From positions 16,797,001 through 16,861,000 of the forward strand of contig CM072336.1 of the NCBI GenBank assembly GCA_036874045.1: DNA of 64,000 nucleotides. The letters are read 5' to 3'. The DNA comes from Cymodocea nodosa (taxonomy: Eukaryota; Streptophyta; Magnoliopsida; Alismatales; Cymodoceaceae). The position numbers and the translations under genes were made by a program. The notes beneath the pieces were generated by a model. The model saw only the letters and a program-made list of their open reading frames with translations, made no database searches and had not been told where the DNA came from. Positions 1 through 11,255 of the stretch are shown here, one piece after another. Each line of letters begins with the position of its first letter. Position 1 is the first letter of the stretch.

Positions 1-270
1 TCAATTATGAAATATGTATAACTCAACAAAGCACCTTCGTTGAGTTAACTTTTAATTCAACAAACTTGTTTGTTGACTTAAGTTCACTTAAGCTTATTTC
101 TATTGTTTGTGTAAATTTTACCTCTCAGAACTAAAACTCTTAGATGTCAATAATTATATAAGTATTAGTTTTCTAATTATCATCAGTGAGATTACAATAA
201 CTATTCAATAGCATCTCCTTTTATAATATATATATTCAATTAAGATCATAATCATCTTTTTAGAATATTT

Positions 271-287
271 CTCCCCCTTTTTGTCAT
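271..287 (-). other. Purine tract of element A (internal copy)
   Basis: On the minus strand this reads as an A-run followed by GGGGGAG, between ORF3 and the expected 3' LTR. C and B have the same tract at the matching place (43124 and 18609). It is one of several purine tracts; the one used for plus-strand priming would lie left of the window. Confidence 0.65.
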
Positions 288-404
288 TAATCAAAAAGAT
301 AATTACAGAGAATATATATATACATATATAAGAGAATTACAACAACAATTTCTGTAAACAAGAATAATAATTGAACACATTTACAGAAAAATGTATTGTT
401 CAAT

Positions 405-409
405 GAATC
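405..409. repeat. Target-site duplication GAATC (left)
   Basis: GAATC immediately precedes the TGTTGAG start of the solo LTR and is repeated immediately after its CCTACA end. Confidence 0.93.
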
Positions 410-2011
410 TGTTGAGTATTTTTGTTTTGATGATGTGTGCTGAAAGAAAATAATCATATTTGCTCAATTACTATTGATTGTGAAAAAAAATTAAAATCAT
501 CAATTAATACAGAAAAAGCTTACTGATATAAATACTTGTCTGTATTGGATCTGAAGTTAATAACTAGTCGTTTCATTACATTAATTTCTCATTTAGCTAA
601 ACGTGTGGTTTTATTGAAAAACATGATATGTTTTAAAGTTATATCTTCTGTATCATGAACATTGCACGTTTAGACAACTCGTTAAGTTAGAGTTTTATTT
701 TTATAGAGGTCACATGAGAACACGTTAATTTAGAGGCTTAAAGGTTAAAATAGGTCACGTGATAACTCGTTAAGTTAGTGAGTAAAAGAAGAGATGAACT
801 CGTTAAGTTAGTGTTATACACGTGGTGAAATTATAAGTTACGAATGTTGTATTGTATCACGTGAGGTGCACATGTTTAACTCGTTAAGTTAACATAACTA
901 AATGCGTTGAGTTGCTATATTGAACACTAAGGCAACGCGTTAGGTTAGCGTTATAAACATAAGTTATTATTTTTGCACGTGATAATATTCCTATTATAAA
1001 AACATTTGTTTATTACTGGTTCGTTGAGTTATCATAATACAATAGAAATGGTTCGTTGAGTTATCATAACACAACGGAGATGGTTCGTTTAGATAGCATA
1101 GCACCACAGACATAGTTCGTTGAGTTAGCTATAGTACTTGTCATGTGAAATGGCACATGAGGAACTCGTTAAGTTAGAAACGTTAAGTTATATATATACT
1201 TGTGTTACTCATTTAGTTAACATTAAAGTAACGACTTCTTATTACACTGATGAAAAACTTTTGGACGAGAAAGTTTATTTTGCAGGAAATTTTTCAGAGA
1301 TCCAAGACTAATGATTAAAGAAAATTCGAAATATAAACATGGGTTAGAACGTGTGTGTTTCGATGAAGGAAAAAGAAAAGACGTGGAGAAGTGGAAAACT
1401 GGTGGTGGTTAAACGTGAAGGATATGCATGAAATGAAGATACAGTATAAAAGGCATAGAATTCCCGTTGATCAATTTATCCTTGCACACAAAAAGAAAAA
1501 TCTTTTCAAGGATCAAACCATCCCTGCACACCAAAAGAAAAATCTTTTTCAAGGATCAAAAACACCTTCTTGAGGAAAATCTCTCAAGTGGAAGAAAGTT
1601 CAGTGAAGCATAAAAAGGTAAGATTTTCGTCACTGAAGATTTGATGTATTAAAAGAAAGTAAATTCGGTGAACCATGAAAAGACAAGATATTCGTCACTG
1701 AAGAATTGCTGAAGAAGAAAAAGAAGAAGAAGAAAGATCTCAAACAGGGAGAAAAGTTTTAAATTCTGCAAATTAGTTTTCTCTGTTTGTAATTATGAAA
1801 TTATTTAGATGATACATGGTATCGAAATATAATTGCATCTACAATTTATGAGGAGAACTGAATTGTATATTGTAATTAAAACCTTGAATAAAAATGATTT
1901 TATGAAAACAATGTCTCGACTTGTTTTTGAGTTTTAAAGTTTCAATTATATTTCAAAAAATATTAAAAATACAAAGTTCACCCCCCTCTTGTGTAGCCAT
2001 ACGATCCTACA
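410..2011 (+). mobile_element. Solo LTR of the A/B/C family
   Basis: A 1602-bp LTR starting TGTTGAG and ending CCTACA, collinear with the LTRs of C. It has no internal sequence. Joining its two flanks recreates the element A tail as seen in C (42990-43020), so it inserted into A and then lost its body, most simply by recombination between its two LTRs. It contains many copies of AACTCGTTAAGTTAG and variants, several CACGTG boxes, a TATAAAA near 1443, a 42-bp tandem repeat (about 1470-1565) and an AATAAA near the end. The short reading frame at 1391-1573 lies inside it and is not a gene. Confidence 0.95.
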
Positions 2012-2016
2012 GAATC
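2012..2016. repeat. Target-site duplication GAATC (right)
   Basis: Second copy of the 5-bp duplication flanking the solo LTR. Confidence 0.93.
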
Positions 2017-2070
2017 AAACAAGTAATACAAACATTACATTTTATATTCCTAAATAATCAAAAATAGTTA

Positions 2071-4330
2071 TCAACCCCTCCTAAGTATATCACTTATAGC
2101 ATTACATATTTTATCTCCTAGATGCCTAATATCATTTTTGATGTCGTTAAGCATTGCATCTAAGTCAGGAGGTAGCTGGGTTTGCTGATTTGCTTGAACT
2201 GAATAACTGTGTTGTTGTATATGGTCTATATCAGGTTGTTGTTGTTGTTGTCGTTGAGGTTTATGCATGGCTTGTAATTTTTGCAAATCTTTGACACTTA
2301 ATGCTCTCATGCCTTTAGTTTCAGAGGGCCAGTCAGATAAAGTCAATTGGCTTGCAAAGATTCTACATACAGCATCACCATAAAATAACTTTGAACTCAT
2401 ATGTTGTAGTTGAGACATAAATACATCAAACCAATTTATTTGAATTCTATTCAGCAGGCCATAAGTTGCATATAAACAGCTTCTGCTGACTTCCAAATTG
2501 TGTCTAACTCTCTGAAATAAATTTGCATGCAATATATTTGCAATAAGCCTTGCCTCTACATTTAGATTTTCCATTAATCTCATTTTAGAATATACATCTG
2601 GAATTTTTGATAAAGACTGAATGTTCCATTATAGTTGTCTTATCATGTTAAATCTGTTGGTAACAACAACATCTTCATTCTTTAATCCTAAAACTTCAAA
2701 AATTAACTCAGGAGACAATAGAAACTCCTGTTCATTTATTTGAGTTTTCAGAAAATTTCCATTTTTGACCAGATTGCTATAAAAAGCTGCAATAAGCTCT
2801 ATGTATTGCTTCAATTTCGTCCTACTGGTAAGAATTTAATGAGGTCTTGAAACTCAAATAGATCTCTTATTTCCATCAAATTTCTGAATTTTATTGGATG
2901 AGCATGTAGAATCTGACATGTAATCAGATTATTGTATTTCTGTAATGCTTCTTCAGATCTAAAATGAATTGCATTACCTTGAATTTGTAATATTGTACAC
3001 AAAGAAGGTGATACCTGAAGCTGTGATTTAGAGTTTAATTCATCTTCAGGAACCTCTTCTTTAAAATGAATGTTATGTTGTTCCTCTTCCAAAATATTAT
3101 CTTGAAGCTGCTCAGGTAAGCTTGATTCTTCAGCTTCAACAGTGTTAGGAACATTATCAATATGCTCAACATTCATCTGTTCAGTCTCTATAGAATGTTC
3201 AGAGTTCAATTTTTCCACAAATTCTACAATCGGTGTATCTGTCTGTAATTATTCATTTTGTTCAACAAATAATTCCATTGATTCATGCTATGAATTCTCA
3301 GACTCTGCTTCTATAGATTCTGTAGAAGGCTAATTAACTTTTAGCTCTTCTAGAGTCTTAACATTTTCAATATCTACTACTCTAGACAATTCTGCCTGTG
3401 AACTAGTTACTACTTCAACATTGTCAATTATATTTGCAATAACTTGTTTAATGCCAGGTGCCTGATGCTCTAATTTGTCAATTTCTACATCATTAGGACT
3501 TGTACTAATAGAAAAACTTGAGCTCATATTTGACTTGGATTTCTCTCAAGCTTTCTAGCAAGGGAAAATAAAGTTTCATTATCTTCATCAGTTTCAGTAT
3601 GCTCATAACTAATGAGTTTATCAGATGCACAATAAGGTAAAATGTCTAGACATACATTGTCCTTTGGAAATAAATTTACATCTGATTTTCCTTTATCAAT
3701 AGACTTTGTTTCCTTAGACATAATTTTTCTGACTTTCCTTCTTCTATAACATTTCTATTTCTCCTTTTCAAGTATAGCTGTTTTCTTTTCAAATTGCTCT
3801 ATAAAAGTTTTCTGCTTTAATTCTTCTAAGGCACTTTCTATTGCAATGGCCTTGCGAAGACTGTCAACTTTTGTTTTGTCTACAGCAATATCTGATTCTA
3901 CTTGTTTTGAATATAAATGAGTAGGAATAGCCGATTCATGCTCTTCCTCAAATGCATGTAGTCTTGTTCCGTTTATAGGAGTTTGAGGAGTTCTATTTGA
4001 TGAACCTACACCTTTTTCCAAATATTTTGCATACTGTTCCAAAAATGCAATCTCAACACATTTCATTCTGTATTCTCTATAAAATTTACTACGAATACCC
4101 ATGTATGTAATATTTGCATCAGTATGTTGAAGTTCTTGTCTAACTTCATTTAGTATACCTTCAGGAAAGAAGTAATCTTTATAAATTTCAGCTAACCTTC
4201 TATCCACTCGAAGTATTTTCTTGAACCAAGTACATAGAACTTCATCATTCTCTATTTCTTTTCCTTTTGCATCTCTTCTGCTTTTGCCTTTTCCTCTACC
4301 ACGACCTTTGTAGAACTTGGAGACTCTCAT
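2071..4330 (-). pseudogene. ORF3 of element A (additional ORF after pol), broken
   Basis: Start chosen at 4330 because the next residues (RVSKFYKGRGRGKGK) match the ORF3 start of C and B. Order: basic Lys/Arg/Gly-rich N-terminus; a charged, probably helical region; an acidic Glu/Ser-rich middle; a conserved domain (about 3000-2380) with RDLFEFQ, AAFYSNL and a SPELIFEVLGL motif; a Gln-rich stretch (2170-2260); and a short C-terminus ending SDILRRG. Stops and frameshifts near 3720, 3525, 3330, 3220, 2815 and 2585 break it. No signal peptide or membrane segment is visible. In SIRE-type elements an ORF here is often called envelope-like; I see no envelope feature. The C-terminal domain resembles the domain called 'putative plant transposon protein' (inference by motif). 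Function unknown. Confidence 0.82.
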
Positions 4331-5915
4331 CGCAGGTTGTAACAGCAACAAGCGGGAAAGATTTTCTTGACAGAGTATACAAATAACCTAAGTGCTCGTG
4401 TAATACGTGTTTAAATAGGGATTTTAGGCGTATAACTCAACGTGAAGAGAAGTCGGGTTTAGAAATTAAATAAATATTGAATAAAGTTTATTCAATCAAA
4501 GTACCCAAAATATTCAAGTATAACTCCTTGAGTTAACTAACCTAACGAGTAAAACGCTGTCTAGAAGCATTTTTACACGTTACCTTATCTAACATAACGT
4601 TTAGTTAGTACACTTAAACAATTTTTGGATGCTTCCAACTGAAACGTTCCGAAAACAACACACATGCTAAACTTAACATTATCTTGAGAACATTGTAAAC
4701 TATTTGAACATTTTGTCTTTTGAATCTAAAATAGTTTATTTGTCTTTTTAAATTAGTTCATCAAGATTTTAAGAGGACATTAATTCAAATTAACTAAGAT
4801 TTGTATTCTAAATTATATTAATCTATTTTCGACATTGTTAATGCTCCCCCTGCAAATATACTTCAAATATATTCAATCAACATACAAAATATACTTGTAG
4901 TGACAGTAGATGTTAAGTATAACTATACTTTTAAATTTTCTTTTCATAAACTTCTGTTATCTTGAGATCATCAAAACTGATTTCCAGAATCAATTCCTAC
5001 TGTATATAAATCAAAACACAACTTTGATCTCAATGTGATTAATTCAAGGAGAATAAAAGAATGTATCTCAAATAAACATTTTCAAAAGTACTAATGTTGA
5101 TTCAATAAATTAGTAGTCATATTGGTAGAAACTATATGCGATTCAAAGATATATGTAATTAATGAAACAACTTTTTCTTTTCAAAACAGTAAATATTTAT
5201 AATTTTCTTTAAAAGATAGTTTGAAAAGCTTGAATCATACAAGAGCTTTCTAATGTACCTGTGTCATGAGCTTTCAGTCAACAATCCTAGATCTAATCAG
5301 GACCTTACATTGCCAGATTTAAAGAATCTTTTTTCAGGACAACAATCCTTACATACCTATCTCCTCAAGTACAAAAGGCTTGTGATCAAACTGATCAATA
5401 AACTCTCAAAGATTTTCACTTTGTAAGCACTTTTCATTTTAAGCACAGTATATATGTATTCCATTAATACAGATGCAATAAAAAAACAAATCTCATACAA
5501 TTTTTACTTCTATGATTGTACTGAAAATATGAATCAGTTTCAATAAGCTTATACTTTTGATTAACAGTTTAAGATGAGTGACATATAACTTATTCTACAA
5601 GTTTAATCAATTAAGTCAAATTTATGCATGATCATATGCATTTTCCTAGATTCAAAGAAAACATTTAATCAAAATTTTAGAATATCAGAAGTATTTAATG
5701 CTTTGCATTTACATTTCCACTTAAAATCGTAAAAGCCATTAAAATTGATAAACTACTTAAAATCAATAAGATACTACTATGATTTTACAATAAATACATA
5801 GTATCTTAAGTAGTAGTTTAGATATTACTTTAGATATTTATAATAAGTATATAATATCTATGAGGTGAACAACGTCATCAATAATATTTATCTTTTTATG
5901 TGGAGTTTAAGCATT
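4331..5915. other. Non-coding spacer between pol and ORF3 of element A
   Basis: No coding frame. On the minus strand it holds a GGGGGAG purine tract at 4844-4854. Closer to ORF3 (4430-4610) are LTR-like sites such as TAACCTAACGAG and TTGAGTTAACT and an AT-rich TATA-like box (CTATTTAAACA, about 4406-4416). It is collinear with 39132-40712 in C and 14653-16227 in B, so it is a conserved part of the element. Confidence 0.75.
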
Positions 5916-8900
5916 TTACACATCACATAGCCTACAAATACCTAAATTTAATCTAATGTTGCAGAATGTATTTTCGTCTAGAGGTTTTGTAAATATATCA
6001 GCTAATTGATTTTTACTAGACACAAATTCTAATTTAATTTTTCATTTAATTACGTTATCTCTTAGAAAATGATATCTAACCTCTATATGCTTTGTTCTTA
6101 AATGTAATACAAGATTTTTGGAAAGATTTATTGCAGAACTACTGTCACAATAAATCTCAGTTGTATCATAAGATAATCTAAAATCTTCTAAAGTTTGCCT
6201 TATCCACAGAATATGAGTGCAACATAGTGCAACAGCAACATATTCAGCTTCTGTAGTAGAAAGTGCTACACAATTTTGCTTTTTACTAAACCATGACACC
6301 AAATTATTTCCCAATAATTGACATGTGCCACTGGTACTCTTTCTATCAGATTTAGATCCTGCATAATCAGCATCAGTATATCCTATAAGATCTATTGAAC
6401 TATCCTTAGAATAATACAGTCCGAAATTTTTAGTTCCTTGTATATATCTAAATATTCTTTTAACTGCAATTAAGTGTGATTCCTTAGGATTTGATTGAAA
6501 TCTAGCACAAACACACACAGCAAACATAATATCAGGTCTACTAGCAGTGAAATAAAGTAAAGAACCAATCATACTTCTGTATTTTCTTTGATCTATAGAT
6601 TTTCCTATGTCATCAATATCTAACTTTAAAGTAGTACTCATAGGAGTTCCTCGAATCCTTGTATCATTAAAATTAAATTTCTTAAGCATTTCATCTACAT
6701 ATTTTTCCTGATTTAAAAATATACCTTTATCCATTTGCTTAATTTGAAGTCCTAGAAAATATAAAAGTTCTCCTTTCATACTCATTTCGAACTGATTAGT
6801 CATCCTTTTAGAGAATATTTCTATCAACTTATCAGAGGTTGCTCCAAAGATTATATCATCCACGTATATTTGAACAGCAATCTGATCTTTACCATCTCTC
6901 TTAATAAATAGAGTATGATTCACTTTTCCCATGATATAACCTTTTTCTATTAAAAAAGTAGACAATCTTTCATACCATGATCTAGGTGCTTGCTTCAAAC
7001 CATATAAGGCTTTCTTCAATTTATATACAAAGTTAGGATTTTTAATATCTTCAAATCTAGGTGGTTGTTTTACATAGGCTTCTTCATTAATTAAACCATT
7101 TAGAAATGCACTCTTTACATCCATTTGATATAATTTAAAATCCATATAACAAGCATAGGCCAATAATATTCTAATACTTTCTAACCTAGCCACAGGAGCA
7201 AATGTTTCATTATAATCTAATCCTTCTTCTTGTGTATACCCTTGTGCAACAAATCTAGCTTTATTCCTTATAATTTGACTAGTTTCGTTAGTTTTGTTTC
7301 TAAAGATCCACTTTGTACCTATTATAGACTGATTTTCTGGTGGAGAGACTAATTCCCAAACATCATTTCTGATGAATTGATTTAGTTCTTCTTGCATTGC
7401 CACTATCCAATTTTCATCAGATAATGCTTCTTGTATATTCCTTGGTTCCACCATAGAAACAAACATACACATACTATTTAAATTTACTGAAGCTCTAGTT
7501 TTAACTCCCTCATTAATATTACCAATGACTTGAGTAATGGGATGTGATGAAGAATAATGCCAATTTCTCTGATTTTCCTTAATATTCTCATCAACATTTG
7601 AAAGTCCATCACTTTCATCATTAGTTTGATCATTTAAGTTTATATTTTTGATTTTCTCAGATAAATCATCAATCTCTCTATTGATCTCTAACTCTTTTGG
7701 AAAATTGATCATATCATCATTATCAGCTTTAGATTGAGATTCTCTAAGAGAATTTTCATTGAAGCTTACATGGAGGGTTTCTTCAATAGTCCTAGAAGTC
7801 TTGTTATTTACTCTATAGACTTTACTTTTAGTAGAGTAACCTACAAAAATTCCTTCATCCGATTTGGCTTGAAATTTATCCCTTTTATCCTTAGTATTAA
7901 GAATAAAACACTTGCACCCAAATGGTTTCATATAGAAAATTTTTGGAACTCTATTAAACATAATTTCAAAAGGAGTTTTATTAACATGAGGTCTTAAATG
8001 ACTTCTGTTAATAAGATAACAAGCTGTATTCACTACTTCAACCCAAAGATTTTGAGGTAACTTATGTTCATTCAACATAGTTTTGGCCATTTCTTGAAGT
8101 GATCTATTCTTTCTCTCAACAACACCATTTTGACACAGTGCTCTTGGAAAAGAAAATCTGTGATCAATGCCATGCGCATTACAATAGTTATCCATTTGAT
8201 CATTATAAAATTCAGTTCCATGATCACTCCTAAGTTTTTGAATAGAGACACTTTGCTCATTTTGAATAAAATTGCAAAACATTTTAAATTTTTCAAAAAC
8301 TTCTGTCTTAGATGCTAGAAAATATACCCAAGTGTATCTAGAGAAGTCATCTACTAAAACAAATACATACCGTTTACCACCAAGACTCATGATTCTTGTT
8401 GGTCCAAATAGATCCATATGTATAAGTTCTAAGACTCTCTTGCTTGAAATATCAATTTTGGATTTAAAAGAGTTTTTGTGAAGTTTACCTAACTCACATG
8501 CATGACACATAAAGTTCTTTGAGTATTTAATCTTTGGTAAACCTCTTACTAAATGTTTTTTAGATAGTTTATGTAATAGTCTCATATTTATATGCCCAAT
8601 CCTTCTATGCCATAGATATGCATCACTAATTTCAGCTAGCAAACATGAATTTAAATCAACTACATTAGAAGGTAAAGATAAAATACATACAGAACCTTTT
8701 CTTTTAGCAATAAACTTAATTTCATCTGCATTTTTATCGATTATTTTACATACATTATCTTCAAACACTACATAATATCCATTTTCAGTTAGTTTTATGA
8801 CACTCAGCAAATTAAATCCTAGGTTTTCTACATATAGTACATTTGAAATAACACAAGTAGGAGTTATTTGAACATTGCCCATATCTATGATTTTATCTTT

Positions 8901-9035
8901 GCTTTTGTTTCCAAATGTTACACTTCCTTTCATGGTATTTGTAAAATTTTGTAATAGACTTTTCTATCCGGTCATGTGACTCGACGCTCCACTGTCCATG
9001 ATCCATTTTGATGTTGTTTCCTCCTACAACACAAA
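5916..9035 (-). pseudogene. pol: pol of element A: protease remnant, integrase, reverse transcriptase, RNase H
   Basis: A single open frame runs from 8933 to 6042 (963 codons). The protease motif WIMDSGASSHMTG lies just upstream in the same frame but is followed by a TAG, and another TAG is at 9024-9026. Order in the long frame: pre-integrase zinc finger (H-H-C-C, around LWHRRIGH and CHACELGK), integrase with D (HMDLFGP), D (RSDHGTEF) and E (VVERKNRS) all present, reverse transcriptase with the YVDDIIFGA active site, and RNase H (TDADYAGSKSDRKS, STTEAEY, CDSSSAI). A GGA-to-TGA change at 6042-6044 removes the last 41 residues; the sense frame continues to the natural stop at 5916. It is the best-preserved gene in the window, although gag and ORF3 of the same element are badly broken. 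Confidence 0.93.
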
Positions 9036-11139
9036 TTAAGAAAAACTTTTTCTTGGTACCCAATGTTGTTGAGGACCAAGTTCATTAAACGCGTATTTCT
9101 TCTTTTTGTTTAAAAATAGTTTAACATTATCATTTATATTCTTATTAGTTGTAAGTACTATTGATTTATCATTAGCTTCATACTCACATATAGCATTATT
9201 GTTTTTACAATCATTCTTTTTGTTTTCAGATGTAGTATAAACAAGATCAAACAGATTTTTATCAGATGTTAATTTATTTTGGTCATGCTTATACATTTCA
9301 GTAAGTTCATACCAAGATTTTGTACTTGTATTAACATTTTACGTACATACAAAATCTTTTTCTGCACAAGATTTTTTAGTTTTATCACATACAGAATGAG
9401 TAATTGGTCTAATACTAGTGTATTGAATTACATGCTCAGGTTTCTGAATTTTCAATTTACTACAATTGTCTGAAATTTTAGAAACATTAGAAATTGAATT
9501 TCTAGAACAAGAAACAAGATTTTTAGAAACATTTATAGTCATGTTAGAAGTACAATTTGACAAATCACATTGATTTATATTATTACTACATGATTCGTCC
9601 TTTGAAGTACCTACTTCTACATATTTATTACCTTGTTTCATAATAAAAGGAATTTTAGTCTTAGATTTACTTGAATTGCAACTAATAAATCCTTTATTGG
9701 CTTGAGATTCAGGATATTCAGGATAATCAAATCCTAAGCCAAATTTATAAGACACCGCAGGGGTACTAGTTAGTTTGTCTCTAACTTAGTTTGACTTAAA
9801 TTCCATTTCTCAATGATGGAATTTAAATCTCTCCCTCTTAGTTTTAATTTATCTATCTCTAATTCAAGTTTATTTATATTGTTTCTCAACATTTCATTTT
9901 CAGATTCTATCTTTAATTTTTTAGCATTTATATTCTGTATTTGTTCATGCAAGATACATTCATTAAATCTAAATTTTTGCAAATCTCTAGCATGATTTTC
10001 ATTATCACATTTAAACTTTTCTAATGTAGTAGACAGGAAACAATTTTCTTCTTCCATAATGGATGAAGATTTTCTAATATTCTTATTTTCCAGTTTACAT
10101 ACTTTAAGTTTTTGTAGTAATGCATGATAAGCACATAATAATTCATCAAAGATGAAATCTGAATGACTTTCAAGATCAGATATTACCTTAGACTCATCTG
10201 CCATGAAGCACACATGAGCAACGTCTTCTAATTCTTGTTCTCCTTCTGAACGTGAAGATTTTGATGCTGATTCCTCAGATTCAAACTCTTCAGACGTGTC
10301 ATCCCAAGTGACCTTCAAAGTCTTTTTCTTGTAAAACTTTTTCTGAGTTTTCTAAGCCGTCTTCTTCTGATTTGTCCTACTTAGCTTTTCATTTTTCCTC
10401 ATAGGACAATCTAGAGAAAGATGTCCAGGTTTCTTACAATTGTAACATACATACTTTCTGGATGAAGAATTCTTGTCATTCAGTGATTTTGACGTTAAGG
10501 GTTTATCATTTTTGTTTCTTTGATGTTTCCTAATTTCCCATGCTTTCTTGAATTTCCTAGTCAGCAAAATCAAATCCTCGTTAGAATCAATAGATATATC
10601 AGAATCTTAATTAATTTCGAAGGCTATTTCTTTCTTCATTTTTAGTCTGTTGTGACTCAGTGATTCATTTAATTGAACTTCATAAGCTGTTAAATTTCCT
10701 ATAAGTTCATTCATAGTATAAACATTTAAATATCGTGATTCCTCAATTGATGTTACTTTCTGAGACCATTTGGAACTTAGGGATCTGAGAATTTTCCTCA
10801 CCAAATCCTTCATGTGAAACTTGTAATGCATGCCACACCTCATAAGCAGATTTATATGTCGACACTTTACTAAATTATTCATAACTCAATGCACAAAATA
10901 AAATATTTAAGCCCTTAGCATTCAGCGTTTCATTTTCTTTTTCAGTAATTGTCCAAGTATTATAAGGAGTAGTTAATGGAGTATATGGTTTAGAAATCAT
11001 GAACCACAACTTATGATCTATACTTTGAAGAAAAACGGTCATCCTATATTTCCAATTTTCAAAATGTATTCCATCAAATAAAGGAGGACGATTAAGATTT
11101 TAGCCTTCATATAAAGAAAAATTACCATTTCCAGTAACC
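9036..11139 (-). pseudogene. gag: gag of element A, broken
   Basis: The capsid region (about 11139-10607) matches C gag (for example LVRKILRSLSSKWSQKVTS). A zinc knuckle CYNCKKPGHLSLDC of CX2CX4HX4C type lies near 10400-10450. A long heptad-rich coiled coil follows (about 10110-9780). The tail ends WVPRKSFS with TAA at 9036. Stops or frameshifts split it at about 10600, 10350, 10320, 9770, 9755 and 9300. The ATG used in C is missing: A lacks about 85 bp of leader, so the gene has no normal start. Structural capsid protein of the virus-like particle. The coiled-coil tail is typical of Sirevirus Gag. Confidence 0.88.
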
Positions 11140-11235
11140 TATATGCTCAGATATTAATTTCTATTTAAAAACAAGGAAGGTAGAATAAGTAATGATATTA
11201 AATAAGTTGGTATAGATTTTTTATCAAAGATTATT

Positions 11236-11253
11236 AACAAAGCTCTGATACCA
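11236..11253 (-). other. Primer-binding site of element A
   Basis: On the minus strand TGGTATCAGAGCTTTGTT, two bases inside the LTR end. It is complementary to the 3' end of plant initiator Met tRNA and primes minus-strand cDNA. The stretch to the gag remnant (11140-11235) is a shortened leader. Confidence 0.93.
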
Positions 11254-11255
11254 CT

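Noticed and set aside
660..1200. Regularly spaced AACTCGTTAAGTTAG units resembling a CRISPR array or replication iterons
   Set aside because: Spacing is irregular, the units are imperfect, and they are the U3 part of an LTR that recurs in every copy of the family.
1391..1573. 60-63 residue reading frames (…NLFKDQTIPAHQKKNLFQGS), also at 33366-33557 and 44428-44619 and in reverse at 11667-11849
   Set aside because: They lie inside LTRs across the 42-bp tandem repeat and start near the TATA box; presence in each LTR copy reflects LTR copying, not coding.
7734..8481. Plus-strand reading frames opposite A pol (and the matching ones opposite D, C, G and F)
   Set aside because: Antisense shadows of the integrase and reverse-transcriptase frames; they appear in each copy at the same place.
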